64,000 nt of DNA, taken from the NCBI GenBank assembly GCA_029448655.1, contig JACCLO010000011.1:1860001-1924000 (forward strand), written 5' to 3'. The position numbers were made by a program, and so were the translations under genes. The first letter of the stretch is position 1, and each line of letters opens with the position of its first letter. Under the pieces are notes generated by a model, which saw only the letters and a list, made by a program, of their open reading frames with translations, had not been told where the DNA came from and searched no databases. The stretch comes from Wolfiporia cocos (Eukaryota; Basidiomycota; Agaricomycetes; Polyporales; Phaeolaceae). This document shows, in pieces, positions 23,201 to 36,580 of the stretch.

Positions 23201-26200
23201 TCAGTCCGCCCCCGCCTCCGCGCGCAGCACGCCCACGGCCGCGAGCAGCGCCTCCGCCTTCTCCCGCTCCTTCGCGCTCACCTCCACCCCGTCCAGCACG
23301 CGCACCCGCGGGCACGCGCGCACGACGAGCCCGCGGTACGCGAGCCGCGCCACGTACGCCTCGTCCGGGAGCCCGCCCCGGAAGTGCGCGTCGAGCTCCC
23401 TCCACCCCGCGTCCCCGCCCGCGCCTGCGTCTCCGCGCCGATCGTCCTGCGGTCCCGCGCGGCCATCGCCTGCACGCGCGGGCGCCCGCACCCGCGCGCC
23501 GTCGCGCTCCGGCTGCAGCGCCCCGGGCACGTCGCGCACGAGCAGCGGCAGGTACCAGCCCAGCGTGCACGGGTTCATCCTGCGGGAGTGCGTCAGACAG
23601 ATCACGGTGCGGCCGCAGTGCGAGCACAAGGTGGCTTGGACGAAAATAAGCATACAACAGCCGTCCGTCGTCTCGCCCCGCGCGCGATCCGGTGCGTGTG
23701 CGACCGGGTGCGGCGCTCACGCGCGACGGCAAGCGGTAATACAAGGAAAAGAGAGCACACAAAGAAGAAGAAAAACGGAGTGGGAAAAGGCCCGGGCATG
23801 GAACGACGACCGATGAATGGAAGCGCCCCAAACAGGCACGCACGCCGCCTGCGGGCCTGATCCCAGCCGCGGGACCCGCGCTCGCAGCGGCGGAAAATCG
23901 CGTGCGCGGCCAGCGTGCAGCACAAGAAAGCACGCAGCGGACGGGGCCAGCACAAGCATGTGCACAGCCACACTTGCTCCGCGCCGACGCTAGCCCCCAG
24001 CACAGCACCGGGCCTTGTGGCGCCGGCCGTGCATGAGCCAGCTGCCCCGACGCCGCAGGACCAGCCCCACCACCCCAGTCGAGACCGCGCGGCCGCTCCG
24101 AGAAAAAAGCGAACACAACATCGGCCAGGGCCACCCGGCCGGGTGCGGCACCCCCTTGATGGCGTCCGCGCAGATCGCGGACGCGAAGCCGCCTGCCAGA
24201 GCCAGCGCGCCACTCACCGAAAGTCGAGCACCTCCGCATCGCGCATCATGCGCACCGCGCGCACGAGCTCGCGCGCACCGCGGATCCGCGCGCCGATCAT
24301 CATCAGCTTGCGCAGGCGCGTGAGCCCCGCGAGCGCACGCGCGTCCGCGAAAAAGTTGTAGTTGAGGTTCAGCACGCGCACGTTGGGGATCGTCCGCGCC
24401 AGGTCGGCCGGGAGCGCGCGCAGCCGGCACGCGGCGAGCTCGAGGTACACGAGGTTGTAGCACGGCTCCGAGAGGAAGCCCGCCGGCAGCGCGTTTCCTG
24501 GACGCGGGGTATCAGGCCGCGTTTGAGATGCAGGGGGAAACGGACGTTAGCTTCTGCGAAAAGAGAAGGGCAAAACAAGGGTCCACCGCGCACCACCGAG
24601 GTTTCTGCGTCCGCGCCTAGGCAGCGACGAGACGCATAGACCAGGGCGGATGTGCGGCGCAAGGAGGATGATCGGAGCACGGAGGCGGAGGAAGGACGGA
24701 TGAACAGACAGGTACGCACCGGACAGATACAGGCGTTTCACGTCGCGCACATCGCAGATAGACAGAGTCCTGAGCGGGGCAATCACCCGTGTCAATCAGC
24801 ACAAACGCATCTTCGGAACGTGGCATCCTAGGATCAGCAGGATCCCCGGCCTTGAGCACATCCTGCCCGACCCTCGACGTCCTGGGCGAGCGAGGTGCCA
24901 CACGAACGCGCCGCGCAATCAGCTGCCAGGCCCAGGGGACGCCGCACGATACCCGGAATGGCACATTTGATCGCAAGCAGTGGGACACTCACAGTCCAGC
25001 CCGGCCGCTCTGGTTCCGCAAGCTCAGGTTTTCCAGCTTGGCCAGGCGGTGCGCCTTGCTGATGGTGCCGAGAAAGTTGTTGTCTGCATAGAGCGTGCGA
25101 AGCGCCTGGAAGGGCGTGGCATCCAGTTCCCTCAACCGGTTCCCGCTCACACGCAGAATCCTGAGCCGGGCCATCGGTCCGCCAGGGACCACTTCGTCCA
25201 GAGCGTTGTTGTCTGCACGAACGGAAGTTAGCTTTACACCGCTGCAATTGCAGGTGCCACGGCGGCAATGGGTGCGCAAAATTGCTCATCGAGCCCGCCT
25301 TCCAGGCCCCGCATCATCTGCTTATCGCGGGAAGCATCAGGGTGGCCAAGGGCGCATCTCATTGTATTCTTTGATGGAATTATATTGTGACGCACGCAGA
25401 ACAGGCACTCACCTAAATTCAATGCGATCAGGGCCGGCAGCGATGCGAGCCCGGATACCCGCGACAGTCTGTTGTAGCTCAGATTGAGCATCTCGAGCCG
25501 GGACCTGACAGATGGCGTATGTAAGTTTGATTGATCTCCATCAACGAGTGAAGGAGACCGAGGGCTTCACCGCCGGTCGCAAGCGAAAGCGCCCATATCA
25601 ACAGTAGAAAACACGCACCAGCGGTGCTGTCGCAGATCAAGGATGCTGATGTTGTTGCCCTGAAGACTCAGCTTGACAAGACCATTCATATCTTCCAGGC
25701 CGTCAATGCTGTCGATCCTGTTCCCATCAGCTCGCAGCTCGCGCAGGTGGCGCAGGCACCCCAGCTCTGAGCATTGAGCATGTGGCGTGGCGCGCTTGAG
25801 AATGTAGACATGTGTCGATGGCCAATGGGAACTTACGACGTAGAGAATCAATTTCGTTACGACTAATGTCCAGACACCCCAGGTTGGGCAGGTGACCGTA
25901 AGACGTCAAACTTGTCAAGCTGTAACACCGGCGAGCCAAACCGCGTTCGCGATCAGCTTCCGAATACCCACGGTGAACGAGAGTGCTTACATGTTCGACA
26001 TCACGGATAGCGACCGTACTGTCCCTGGTATTCCGCTCAACCACGGAAGTAGATTGTGATTCCTTGTTGGAGCCAAACGTGATGTTAGTTCCCGCGGCGG
26101 TGATAACATATGGTAATACAAGGCCATGCCCTGAGAAATTAGTTCAGGGTCGCGCGCAAACTCACAGATTCAATGAATCCAACTGGGGCAGATACTCCTT

Positions 26201-29200
26201 CAATCTTGCGACACTGTCCAGATGACGGTTCGACAAGTCGATCGAGGGCAATTGTTCCCAGTGTGGTTCGAACGGATAGACATCCGTGATCACCTGTACG
26301 AGGCGATCGTGGGCCACGCCAAAGGAGCATTCAGTCAGGAAAGTAGCGTTTCCATTCCGGCTGGCCGACCCGGGAGATCTGACAGAATGCGACCGCGGGA
26401 AACTCCGCCGCGAGATTTCGCGACTCGGGTTGCTCGTGCTTGCGCCCGGAACACTGCTTGACCGTCTAAGCTTTACGGGGCGCGGTTCTTCCGTGGGCGG
26501 CCCCTCTGCGGAACCTGCTTCGGACTTTGGCTCGTCCTCTGGAGCTAGGTGCGCGGTCAAATGATTGGCATCAAGGGTGCTCAGATCCTTGCTTACCATC
26601 TGCGCCCAGATTCTCCAGCATCTCTGCAATCCGTTTCGACCTTGCCGACGGCACGAGAGACGAGGGCGCCCTGCTTGAGCTGGCAGCGAGCGGGCTGCTG
26701 TCCTCGGCGGCCGACCCATCCGGCGATGGTGCATCTCTCCCGAGTCCGACTATGGGCCCTTCGCGCTTGCCATCAGAGAAGCTCACGGAGCGGCGATGAT
26801 TCACCTTGTTAGCTGGTGTAATGCAGTGCGGCCTGTTCGGACCTCTCATAGCGGATACTGGTGTGGTGCTGTTGCTCTTCAACACGGACCGAAGCGCAGA
26901 AGCTGGCACCGGACGGGTCACTCCCTTTGCCGAATGGGGAGTGCTGATGCCTGGGATGGGAGCAATCGAACGGGGCGGTGAGGCATGGGATACAGGCTCG
27001 GCATCTTCGGGTTTTGGAGCGTCCCTTGAGTCGGTGTAGTCTCCACCATTAGGCTTGTTGCGGTCGACTTTCGGTTGGTTACCCGGCCTAGCAATATCGG
27101 GGCCGTCCTCGTGGTCGTCATCTGTATAGGTTAGGCCACAGTCGGCTCGTGTCCCAGCCTCAGCAACTGCTTGCGCCAATTCTGCAGATTGTCCATCGAA
27201 TGAAAAGGAGGTGAGTTCCATTTCCTCTGCGTCCTCCTCGGCAGAGTCATCTTCGACCACCTCGGGCCTGCTCCCCACAGGTGGCATCTCGTTCTCCTCA
27301 TCGGTATAGAAGCGCTCGATAACAATTTCAGGAATACCATTCCGTCTCCCGTGATCTTCGTCGTGAAGGCTTTCTATATCGCGGAACGGATCCTCACTAG
27401 TATTATCGCTGCGACCCGCCGTGAAGTCCCTATCGTTTTCCGCAACCACAATAGCGGTAGCCAGAGCGGGGGCTTTCACCCACTTCATTGTAACTTTATC
27501 GAATACCATCTTCCCCACTCTCTGAGGCAATGCGGGTACATCATCCGGTGTTATGCGCGTGATGTGCTTCGGACCCAGGTTCTGGGCAAAAGATGCCGTG
27601 CTACCGTTGGTCAGAGTGCTTCCAGAGACGGTGCTGGAGGAGACGAATCGGGTCAAGTCTACATTTCTAGTGGGCAGAAGAGATGGCGCCGCGTCAGCAG
27701 GCGCATTGCCCGTGGAGCCTATCAAGGGAGCAACATGGGTTGAATTTGGCACAGAATTAGGTTTGGTTGAATGGGTGTTCTCGTGGGAAGAGGGCGAGGC
27801 CAGTGCGGTTGTGACAGTCAGCGCAACGGGGGACCTGGGGAACTGCTCTAGCAAGCGCTCTGAATCAAGCGACACATTAGATAGATTATCTGTGATGTCC
27901 CTGACCACCTCTTCTGCTACGTTGGCGTTACGTAACACCTTGTGGGGACTGGCTCGCTGTTTGTCCCGCGCCTTGATTGGAGACCTATTCGGAATAGATT
28001 TGTGCATGCGACTCCCAGGAGATGCATTGCCCACTGGCTGCGCATTAGACGATGAGTTCCTCTGCATTCTCAGGTCCACGCCGCCCTGCTCGCTAATGAG
28101 CATGCGTGACATGTTGATCTCGTCGGCTGTTAAGCGCTTGGGTCCCTTCATGTCATCACGTATGATGGTATTAGCGGGCTGTCGTGGGTAGACTGTGGAC
28201 GAATGATTCATAGACTTGGAATAGAGACATTATGCGCGGCGCCTACCTGCATCAGCTATAGGCGGTGCTGACCCTGCAGTGGCTACCGTGGCTACCGTGG
28301 TTTCCGCCGAGAATTTGCGAGATTGTCTTATTTTCGCCATGAGAGATCGACTCTCGCGAATGTAATTTTTCCGTGAGGCTGATGTGCGGTCTACTGTTTT
28401 ATCTCCATCCTCATTCCGGTCATGAGCAGGACCTGTCTTGAAGCGTTTGATAGCGCGCCTAGAAGGGGAGGGTGGCTCGCTGTCGGGCGACGGTCTGTTT
28501 ACTGATAGGGGTTCAACGATATGTGTAGATCCACTTGCGCCTGAAGGTGTCCCTATCGCGATGGAATCAATCACCGCAGAAAGGTGCTCACGTGTGTACG
28601 TGTCATATTGTAATTGGAACAAGCGAAGGCGATGGTCTGTCAGTGGTGTGAAGGGAGCAAACATTGTGCCATTCGAAGGGCCAGGTGTGCTCTGAGCCGC
28701 AAATCCTCGGCCCATAGGGTTGAAGGGGCTGTGGCGAGGTACCTCAAATGTGAAATGACAGGTCGGAAGACTCCAGCTCGGAGCAGGCGATTCACAGTCT
28801 TGGTCGAGTATACCATCCTCACAACCTCCATCGGTCGCTGTTGTCTCAGGACTTGGCACGTACACTTGTGCGAGGCGTGATGGCACCGCTGGCGTGGTGG
28901 CTTGCGTAGTGGCGCGCGGGTGTTGCGTGTGTTCAGGAAGGGGCTGAGCCGGAGGTGGCGGTTCAAAGAGCTTCTCAAGAGCGAGAGGACTGAACATATC
29001 CCTCCCTAGGACTCTCTTACCATTACCAGGGGTCTCAGGGAGGACGTCTTCCGGGACTTCCTCCTTGATAATGAAAGTGCCAGCCACCGAGCCTGCAGAG
29101 TGCAATTCGCCTTCGTAGTCAAGAGTATGCACAATCATAGAGCTAAGTGGTTGAGTTAACGAGATATCCGAGACAGAATGAGCGTAGGCACTCTGATCTT

Positions 29201-29321
29201 CATCCTGCTCGACCCATTCGTCCTCAAGTTCATCAGTCAGCCAGGAGGGTCTCATTTGAGCAGTAGCTGTATCGGATCTCAGCATAGATTCGAGAATAGC
29301 CAGAAATAGTGACTGAAGCAA
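23201..29321 (-). CDS. Nud1/Cdc11-like leucine-rich-repeat septation scaffold
   Basis: Eleven exons: 28247-29321, 26597-28192, 26166-26544, 25991-26062, 25837-25919, 25619-25766, about 25409-25504, 24993-25241, 24720-24769, 24218-24497, 23201-23579 (about 1468 aa). The first 900 residues are disordered and Ser/Pro/Glu-rich, beginning MRPSWLTDELEDEWVEQDED (ATG could be 29321, 29285 or 29255). Then come about a dozen LRRs (LDISRNEIDSL, LRELRADGNRIDSI, LEMLNLSYNRLSRV, LYLSGNALPAGF, VRVLNLNYNFF) and an LRR cap ending RVRVLDGVEVS. This layout matches Nud1/Cdc11, spindle-pole scaffolds of the mitotic exit/septation network (relatives of centriolin). The exon 7/8 junction is uncertain: the strong gtgagt donor puts the next exon out of frame, whereas gtgcct four bases on keeps it. 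The last intron (638 bp) is unusually long. Confidence 0.82.
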
Positions 29322-32300
29322 GAGAGAACCCAGCTAGTAGCGTAGTGGCTCATCAACCTTTCAAGTGGCAAAGATAAACACGCAAGAGTTCGAACGCGTC
29401 CTTGACACGTGACCGCGGGGTCTACGTTGTCACTTGTGGGTCCTTATTTGTTCTCCACAAATAACTCCTGTAAATGCTTTCAATCTCAATCTCAAGCTTT
29501 GACGAATATCGTCCCATAACCATAACGATGCAAATGTGACCATTATCAAGTCTTATGGCTAAGCACAGGTTTTACTGCTGATGATAGAGTGTCTCTCTCT
29601 CCCTTTAAACTGGCCACGATAGTACGTGCGAACGCAATTGCGTTTGCGGTGAGCTCTGCACAGCAGAGGATCTCGTGTTACAAGAAAATGGCTGCGTTGA
29701 TATCATGCAAATGGCGTAAGATCATTGTATCCGGTTCATGCATATTTCTTTGTCAAAAACAGTGAGTGGAGAGGCCTAACACCTGGATGCCACTAAGCAT
29801 TGATAGTAGATATATGTAGTAATAGAATGCTGATCACACCGCAGAGCCCTTATGAAACCAGTCGCATACATCGCCCTTGCAGAGAGTCGTGTCACAGTCC
29901 CGATCTCTCCGCACGGGATACTCGCTGGTCTGGACATATGTAAAACACAATTATTGGCCGGAAACAAGTACTCTATGTTGTGCTGGGCTGCAGAAACTGA
30001 TGGCGCATATTTCAGCAGCGTATTCTCCCAAGCTTTTTCTTGACACAATATCTGGAACAATTCCTCATGCTGGGATTAGTGTAAGCTCCGCGTATCGCGG
30101 AAGTGCCGAGTGCTACTCCTGCGGCCGCCTCCAGACCCCGGCAATTGTCCGACACCTCCCCTGCCTCGGTTGCAGCCTGTGCACAGCAATGTGTCTGCCT
30201 CGCGGGATCTAGTGGTTCTCTTCAATTTACCGCGAGCCCGGAGGAGACCTTGACGACCGGCATGAGCATATGTGAACAGCGAGCTGATCTTCGATTTCTT
30301 AGATTCGTCCTCGGTGGAGTCCACGGAGAAGTCTAATTTTCGACCGCCGGTATTCAGAACCTTCTCGGCCGGGCGGAATCTATTTGGCAGGAGCACGCTC
30401 CATATGGCAACTCCATTTGTTTTCACTAGTTCCCTCATTTGGCTCGGGCCGTGATGTATGCTGAGTCAACAGCTGACTGCAACGATCTCAGATAACGTTC
30501 TTCGCGCGTATACACGGATCCGACGGCGTTGTTCGCATCATTTGGATAAAGCGATATACCTAGTAAGTCTGGCTTGAGGATGTATATTGCCGAGAGGTGC
30601 TCACAGCTCCCTAGGCTCACACGGAGGATCTATTCAGTGACGGCCCAGGCTGCAAAAGTACATATTGCATGGAGTTTCAGGGGGGTGTTCCTGTTCCGAG
30701 TGACTTCAGATGATCGTCGTATGTCAGGGCCATTCTGCACAGCACAACCCTGGGATTGGCAACCATAGGTTCTAGTAATCAGTATCGCAAGATTGCATCA
30801 GGATACACCGCCATATTAGTTCTATGTGAGCCAGTATCTCCCTTTGAGCAGTACTTGCGGCGGCGGCGACACTGTACGTGTTTCACATTCATCATGCAAT
30901 GTAATTTTATCTGTTGACGCCCTCCAGGGCTACACAGTCCTGCACTAGTTGATACAAAGAGCTGACCCTGTGCCTCTTGACTGAGAAGGTTTTACTTGTT
31001 CTAATGGGCGCCTGTGACCTCATGGATCAAACTTGGAATTCGTCGGATGTCGGGAATGCAATGTCGTTGTCTATATGCAGGCACAGCAAGTCACAGATCG
31101 AGTCGCGCTTGGACACGGTCCCACATATTTTCACACAGCGTCAGTATGGTTATTGTAAAAAGGCGTACCGCAATTTATAGGCACACGCGGCGCATTCTTA
31201 CTCCGAATTATAAGATGTTTAGCCGGATGAAGAGCCGGTCTGTGATACAGCCGTACAACATGATTCTGTGGCGCCTGCAACCTGTCCTTGCCTCGGGAAG
31301 CTCGAGATCGCATACTATTCTCGTTAAGGCGAACTGGAAGGAACCGTCCGACTCACTGCGATAACTTTCACGACTTTCACTCATGCGTATCTTAGCGCCA
31401 TCAGGGGGCAATTGCTGGCCAAGCTTTGCTCACACCGCCCTGTTGCGGGAAATATCAAACACAGGAATTGCTCTTTCGGCTATGTGGACGTTTGTGAGTC
31501 AAGCTTACCTGAACGGCAGGGTTCCATGCGATCTCCTCAGCTGAGAAACTGAGCAGTAGAACTATTACGTTGGTAATTCACAAACCACAAAGCACATGAA
31601 AAAACAAAGCCTCAGTCATTGTCCGATGCATCCGTGGAGTACGACACTGCGATATGTAATCATCAATACCCCGACTAAAAGTTCCTTCGTCCACTTCTCC
31701 ACTATTGTTCGCATAGGTTGTTGCAGTGACGTTACCGATAACGAGATGCTTGCTACACCACAAAATCGCTTTAGCTGCAGCTCCCACGCAAGGCAGGTTG
31801 CGTTCGCGGAGATTCAAGCTGCTTCTAATTGTTTTAGGTAGGTGTCAGCTGCGGGTTAATCGGCGCTTCTCTCAGCAACGAAGTACAGTCTCCTCTTATT
31901 GCACGGAGAGAAGATGAGAAGCGGGGCAAATATGGTTAGTACCGTCTGCTGCATTGCTCCGATTGCTAAGGACCCGACAAACGGTTACAATTGCTTGGAT
32001 CCGCCGTCCAGGTGCTGAGTTACCAAGAGGGTGGGTACCAAAAGGGTGTTTTAACCTCCGGATATCACCATTCTTTCCCACTTATGACGGTGCGTTGTGG
32101 ACCACGCGCACAAGCTAAGTGGACACATAATCGAGACATCGACTCTAGCACTGCAAAAAATAGCAATCATCTTATTTAAACCATGTGCTCTCTTGTACCA
32201 GGCGGTTTATGTCGCGGCTCTCTGCTTCGATTGACCCAGTATTCACCTCGCACTAGATCAGGGTTCCACCTCATTCATTCACAGCGCCTCCAGTTCAAGG

Positions 32301-35143
32301 TCGGACGAGGCCGTTCGCCAATTCATCATCTGAATCGATGAACAGAACATCTCTAATTGTTACGTCAGTATAATGCAGGTGATATCAACACCGTCCAAAC
32401 AGCGACAACATTCTAGTTTATATTAACTATTATATCACGGCTCTTCTCTACAATATCCCGAATGCAGCCCGGAGAAGTTCTATTTGCAATGCGGTCCTAT
32501 GAAATCAGGTGGTACGTATAGCCTGCTTGTTTAGGCCAGCCTGCAACTCGGTGGCTTATTATCTCGAGCGCGTCTCCGCTAGCCTCGATGCAACGACTCC
32601 ATGAGCTAAAGATTCTGTCCGTGAGCCCACGTCGTGCTTCCCCGCTGAGTGCTTATGACATGGTATGTGAGCCGCATGCCTCACCTCTTCCATCGAACAC
32701 TCGAAACACATACTCAGTGAGGTAGCCATCTCGGCGCCTTTATCGAGATGTGCTCTAATCTCCATGTACGCCGCATTTCAAGATACGAAGAAGCGCCATG
32801 TGGACTGGGTAGGATGGAAATATACTCATGAACCTTGGTGCGTAGGGCAGATTGCCGCAAGTAAAGATGCGCCCCACATACTGATTCTTCTTCGGAGGTC
32901 CGCGTGATGAGCGCGGTCATCAACATCCTCCGACAGTGCGTCTCTTCGACAACAACCTATTCGATTCCACCCGATCATCGGTGCACTTCCTGGAACACTT
33001 ACTTGCGGTGTAAGCGTTGCCCCGCCACTCAGAACGCTTGGTTAGAATGAGGATAGCGCCCAAAACACATCACATCGTCATCGCGTGCCGGCTCTATGCG
33101 TATCAAGCGCTCATACAGTGGTATGTTGGCACCGCCTAACGGATAGTCAATGCCGGATTTTTAGGATAGACTTCATGAAGCAGCATAATGCGCTGTGATG
33201 TTGCGGTCACTGCGGGGATCAATAGCAATGTGGCTATGATGGACCCCCAAAACATATGTATCAGTAACAAAGTATCTGTGGCAATATCTCTTGTTAAATG
33301 TTCTGTGCGTGTGTTGTGATCTATCTCAAGCAGCGCGTTTAAACCGTCACAGTCACTATGCTGAGTTAAGCTTGGCTGATAGACCATTCCAACGGCGTGC
33401 GTATCACAGTAATTTGTCAAGATGAGCTCGTCAGCCTTCCCTAGATATTCTCACCGGTTCTTCAGCTCACATGTCATAACTGCAACGATTTCGCTGAAAG
33501 TGTTGACCTCGCAGACGATATCGAACCTATGACTCGGAAACCAGCTTGAATGTTCTCAAGCTAGATGTGCATTCAGATGCAACACTAGTACTGCTACCGC
33601 ACATGACCCACATGATGCTACCATAGCGTGGTGCGGTGCACAGAGAACCTCTCGCCTTGAGTCAGAATGCCAGTCTATCTACCCATAACGCGACTGCGAC
33701 AGGCGTTGACCTCCTTTAAGCGTTATCTAACGACCGGCAGGAACGGGAACGTCCATCTGGTTAAGCTAATTATCATCATTCCAGTCATATGCATATGTTG
33801 AATTTCAGTGATTGTTCGGTGCTTGGCCCAATGATATACTCTACATCATCGGTGAAGCTCTACTCGCCTCGCGAACTAGATTGTGCCTGCTGCTTGCCAG
33901 CCCGACTCTGCATGTCCATAGCTGTGCATCAATCTCCATCGTAATATTCACCAGTTGTCCTTGTAGTCACCGAAGCCTAACGCATCATTACTTCCCGAGC
34001 CATTCGGCCGTTGTGGTCAACTTCTATCCATTTTGATTGATATGATACTAGTCTACTTCTGATAGAGCTGTTTAGAAAAACGGGCGATATGGTCTAAGCT
34101 AGTCTGGGAATCACCAACAGAACGGTAGGTAGTACGGAGGGCTGTATGATAATCGTCCGCGATGGATTCTACGATGAACATCAACAAAAGAACAAACCGA
34201 GGAGATCAAGGATGTAGGATTAGGTATGCGCGAATAGCGTATGTGCAACAATTGGGAGCGGACCACACCAGTGGAGATTTTGGGGACTGCGGAAGGGAGG
34301 TTTTGAGAAGACCGTGAGGAAGGCGGTCTGGAGCAAGAAAGTAACAAGAGACCAACGTGCTCGTGGTGAAGGTGATGTGGGAATGCGATGCGATGCGATG
34401 CGATGCGACAATAATCGGGAAATAGGAGTTCTATGATTGGGGGGAGGACGGCGACAGAACGAGTAACACGACAAACGCACAAAAACGAAAAGGCCATCCG
34501 GAGATGAGGAACCAGAGAAAATGTATACGAGAAGATCGGACATTATGTGTAAAATGAAATCATCGAGGGTCTGGAGATGATCAGGGCCGACACTGAACAA
34601 GGGAAGCACACAATTTTGTTGCCGGCTTGCGGCAGACTGATGGGTGGTGGGGAAGCGCCGATGGAGCGGCGTATATGGATGAAGAGGGGTCAAAAGGTGG
34701 ATGTGACGTGATGGAGGGATGGTTCAGTGACAGATATGGTGATGCTGCGGATGTAAATGCCGATTGCGAGCTGTTAGGTTATGGCAATGCTATGCTAGTG
34801 CTGAATGGATGGACGGGATGGGTGATGGGGACAATGGATAGTGAAAATGGAATGCAGAAACACGATGCAGATGCGAGTGATGATGTCCCATGAATGAGGT
34901 ATGCGTATATGGATGTATGGATGTACCGATGATGCGTCAGGTCCGTCCGTGCGATGGTCATGGTAAACAGAAAGGGAAAGGGAGTCGGAGAAAAGAACCA
35001 GAGAGATGAACAAGACCGGACGATGTGTGGCAAAACATGCCCTCGTTTTGTCGAGCAGAAGCAAGGCCTGTTTGGTGCCGCAGGCCCAGTGATGTAAGAG
35101 CAGACGCAGGAGCGTACGGGGTTCCGTCGCAGGTGCGCCTCCG
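29322..35143. other. Long gene-poor stretch
   Basis: No gene I can support over 5.8 kb; frames are short on both strands. A plus frame at 33812-34036 (WPNDILYIIGEALLASRTRL) looks faintly like an F-box start but nothing follows it. A pentanucleotide microsatellite (ATGCG, about five copies) lies near 34384-34408. Confidence 0.45.
33812..34036 (+). pseudogene. Possible F-box-like relic
   Basis: The peptide WPNDILYIIGEALLASRTRLCLLLASPTLH has the spacing of a fungal F-box helix (LP-x-DIL-x-I-x-E-x-L, then LALLLASP). The frame ends after 74 residues and no flanking exon is evident. Basidiomycete genomes carry many F-box relics. Weak call. Confidence 0.2.
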
Positions 35144-36580
35144 TCAGCTCTTGTCGTTCGCATATACCTCGGCACGATCGCCTGTGCGCCATTTTCTGCA
35201 GTGGACGAGCAGAAGCGTCAGCTCTGTGGCAAGCCAGGCACGAGCGCAGCATACACCGTACCTTCGACACGTCCCCGGTACTCACATGTGCCCGGGCGCA
35301 GCCCTCACGACCGCAATGCCCCTAGCCCGCGTGCGACCCCGCGGCCGGCCACGCTCCTTTTCGACGGGCTCCTCGGTCTTCTCCTGGCCATGCTCCAGAG
35401 AACGCTCAAGCTCCTCGTTGCTGAGCACAATGGATGGCACGCGCGCAATGCCCGTGCCACAAACACGCCCGAAGCCCACAACCGTCGGGCCACGTACCCC
35501 GCTCGGGCTCCTGCATCCCCTTGGGGCCGGCGATCGCCCACGTGGCGGCGTCTCAACGCGCTCGGCCTGCGCGACCTTTAGCGACACGACGGGCGCCGCG
35601 GCGCTGCGGAGAAGATGTGCACGTCCCTTCATGGCGGTCGGGCCAGTGGGGAAGGCCGTAGGGAGCGGGAGAGGGCGACGCGCTGGGTACACCTGAAACA
35701 CGCGCGGGGCTGGAGGAGACTGCGAGACTGGGGTGAACGGGTGACGGACGGTGGGGGAGGCTGGGCGGTTGGAGAAGGAGTACGGAGACTCCGAACGGGA
35801 GCGGAGTGAGGAAGACAGGGCAGACTGTGAAACCACAGAAGAGGCGATGGAACGTTGGAAGGCGGAGGTAAGGCGCGGGTCCGTGTTCTCGTCTGGACCC
35901 GCGTCGTTTCCGTGCTTGCACGCGTAATCGAGTGGCTCGGGTTCGAGAGCGTCGCCAGACGGCGTCGTGAAGACGGCGAAGGAAGCTTCTGACGAAGAAG
36001 GAGAGGCGTGGCGAGAGTGAACACCGGCAGGTACGTTCTCCTGCTCATGTTCACCCGCGGTACGGTCGCTAAATGCGCACTCCTGGCCTGCCTGGACAGC
36101 CGGCTTCACATCCCATGGAGCCGCGTACGCGAGCGGAGGACGCTCCTTGCACTTAACGCTCGGGCTACGTGTCTGCCTGGCTACGTCCATGTAGCGCGCT
36201 TTCTGCTGGTAGCATTGATGCGCAAGAAGCAAGTTCGCACGGCCCCGCTGCTGCAAGAACGTCGGTACCCATTCATCCTTCTGTGACAATATCTCGCCGC
36301 TACCGTGGAACGAGCACGGAGACACAGAAAAGTCGAGATTGAAGACAAGCTCGGGCGGAGACTGGTGTCGCAGCGGGGAGCAAGGCGGCGGACGCGCAGT
36401 CTTGCGCCTAGGGATGGCAATGGGAAGGGACGGCTTATAGGCGCGAAGGGGACTTTGAGCGGATTGCAACTTGTATTGAAAATGCGCATCGCGGGAGGTT
36501 TCAATGCGGGAATGATTGGTGCGAATGGCAAGCGGCGTTGAGGCGCACATGATTCGCACCTGGACTGTGGCACTGCACAT
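35144..36580 (-). CDS. Unrecognised Pro/Ser/Arg-rich protein
   Basis: I do not recognise this protein. Two exons, 35286-36580 and 35144-35195, joined by a good GT-AG intron (donor gtgagt, acceptor tgcag) in consistent phase, give 448 aa ending KWRTGDRAEVYANDKS. It has no membrane segment. It is rich in Ser, Pro and Arg, with possible phosphorylation sites (SRHASPSSSE, RSRSESPYS), an acidic coiled stretch (LSNEELERSLEHGQEKTEEP), then a basic run KERGRPRGRTRARG resembling an AT-hook/nuclear-localisation sequence. It could be a nuclear regulatory protein; that is inference from composition only. The first 60 residues are less convincing, so a downstream Met may be the real start. Confidence 0.55.

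Noticed and set aside
28193..28246. Start of a separate gene at MNHSSTVYP (28211)
   Set aside because: A 54-bp GT-AG intron joins the upstream 358-codon frame in phase, giving the expected long N-terminus of a Nud1/Cdc11-like protein.
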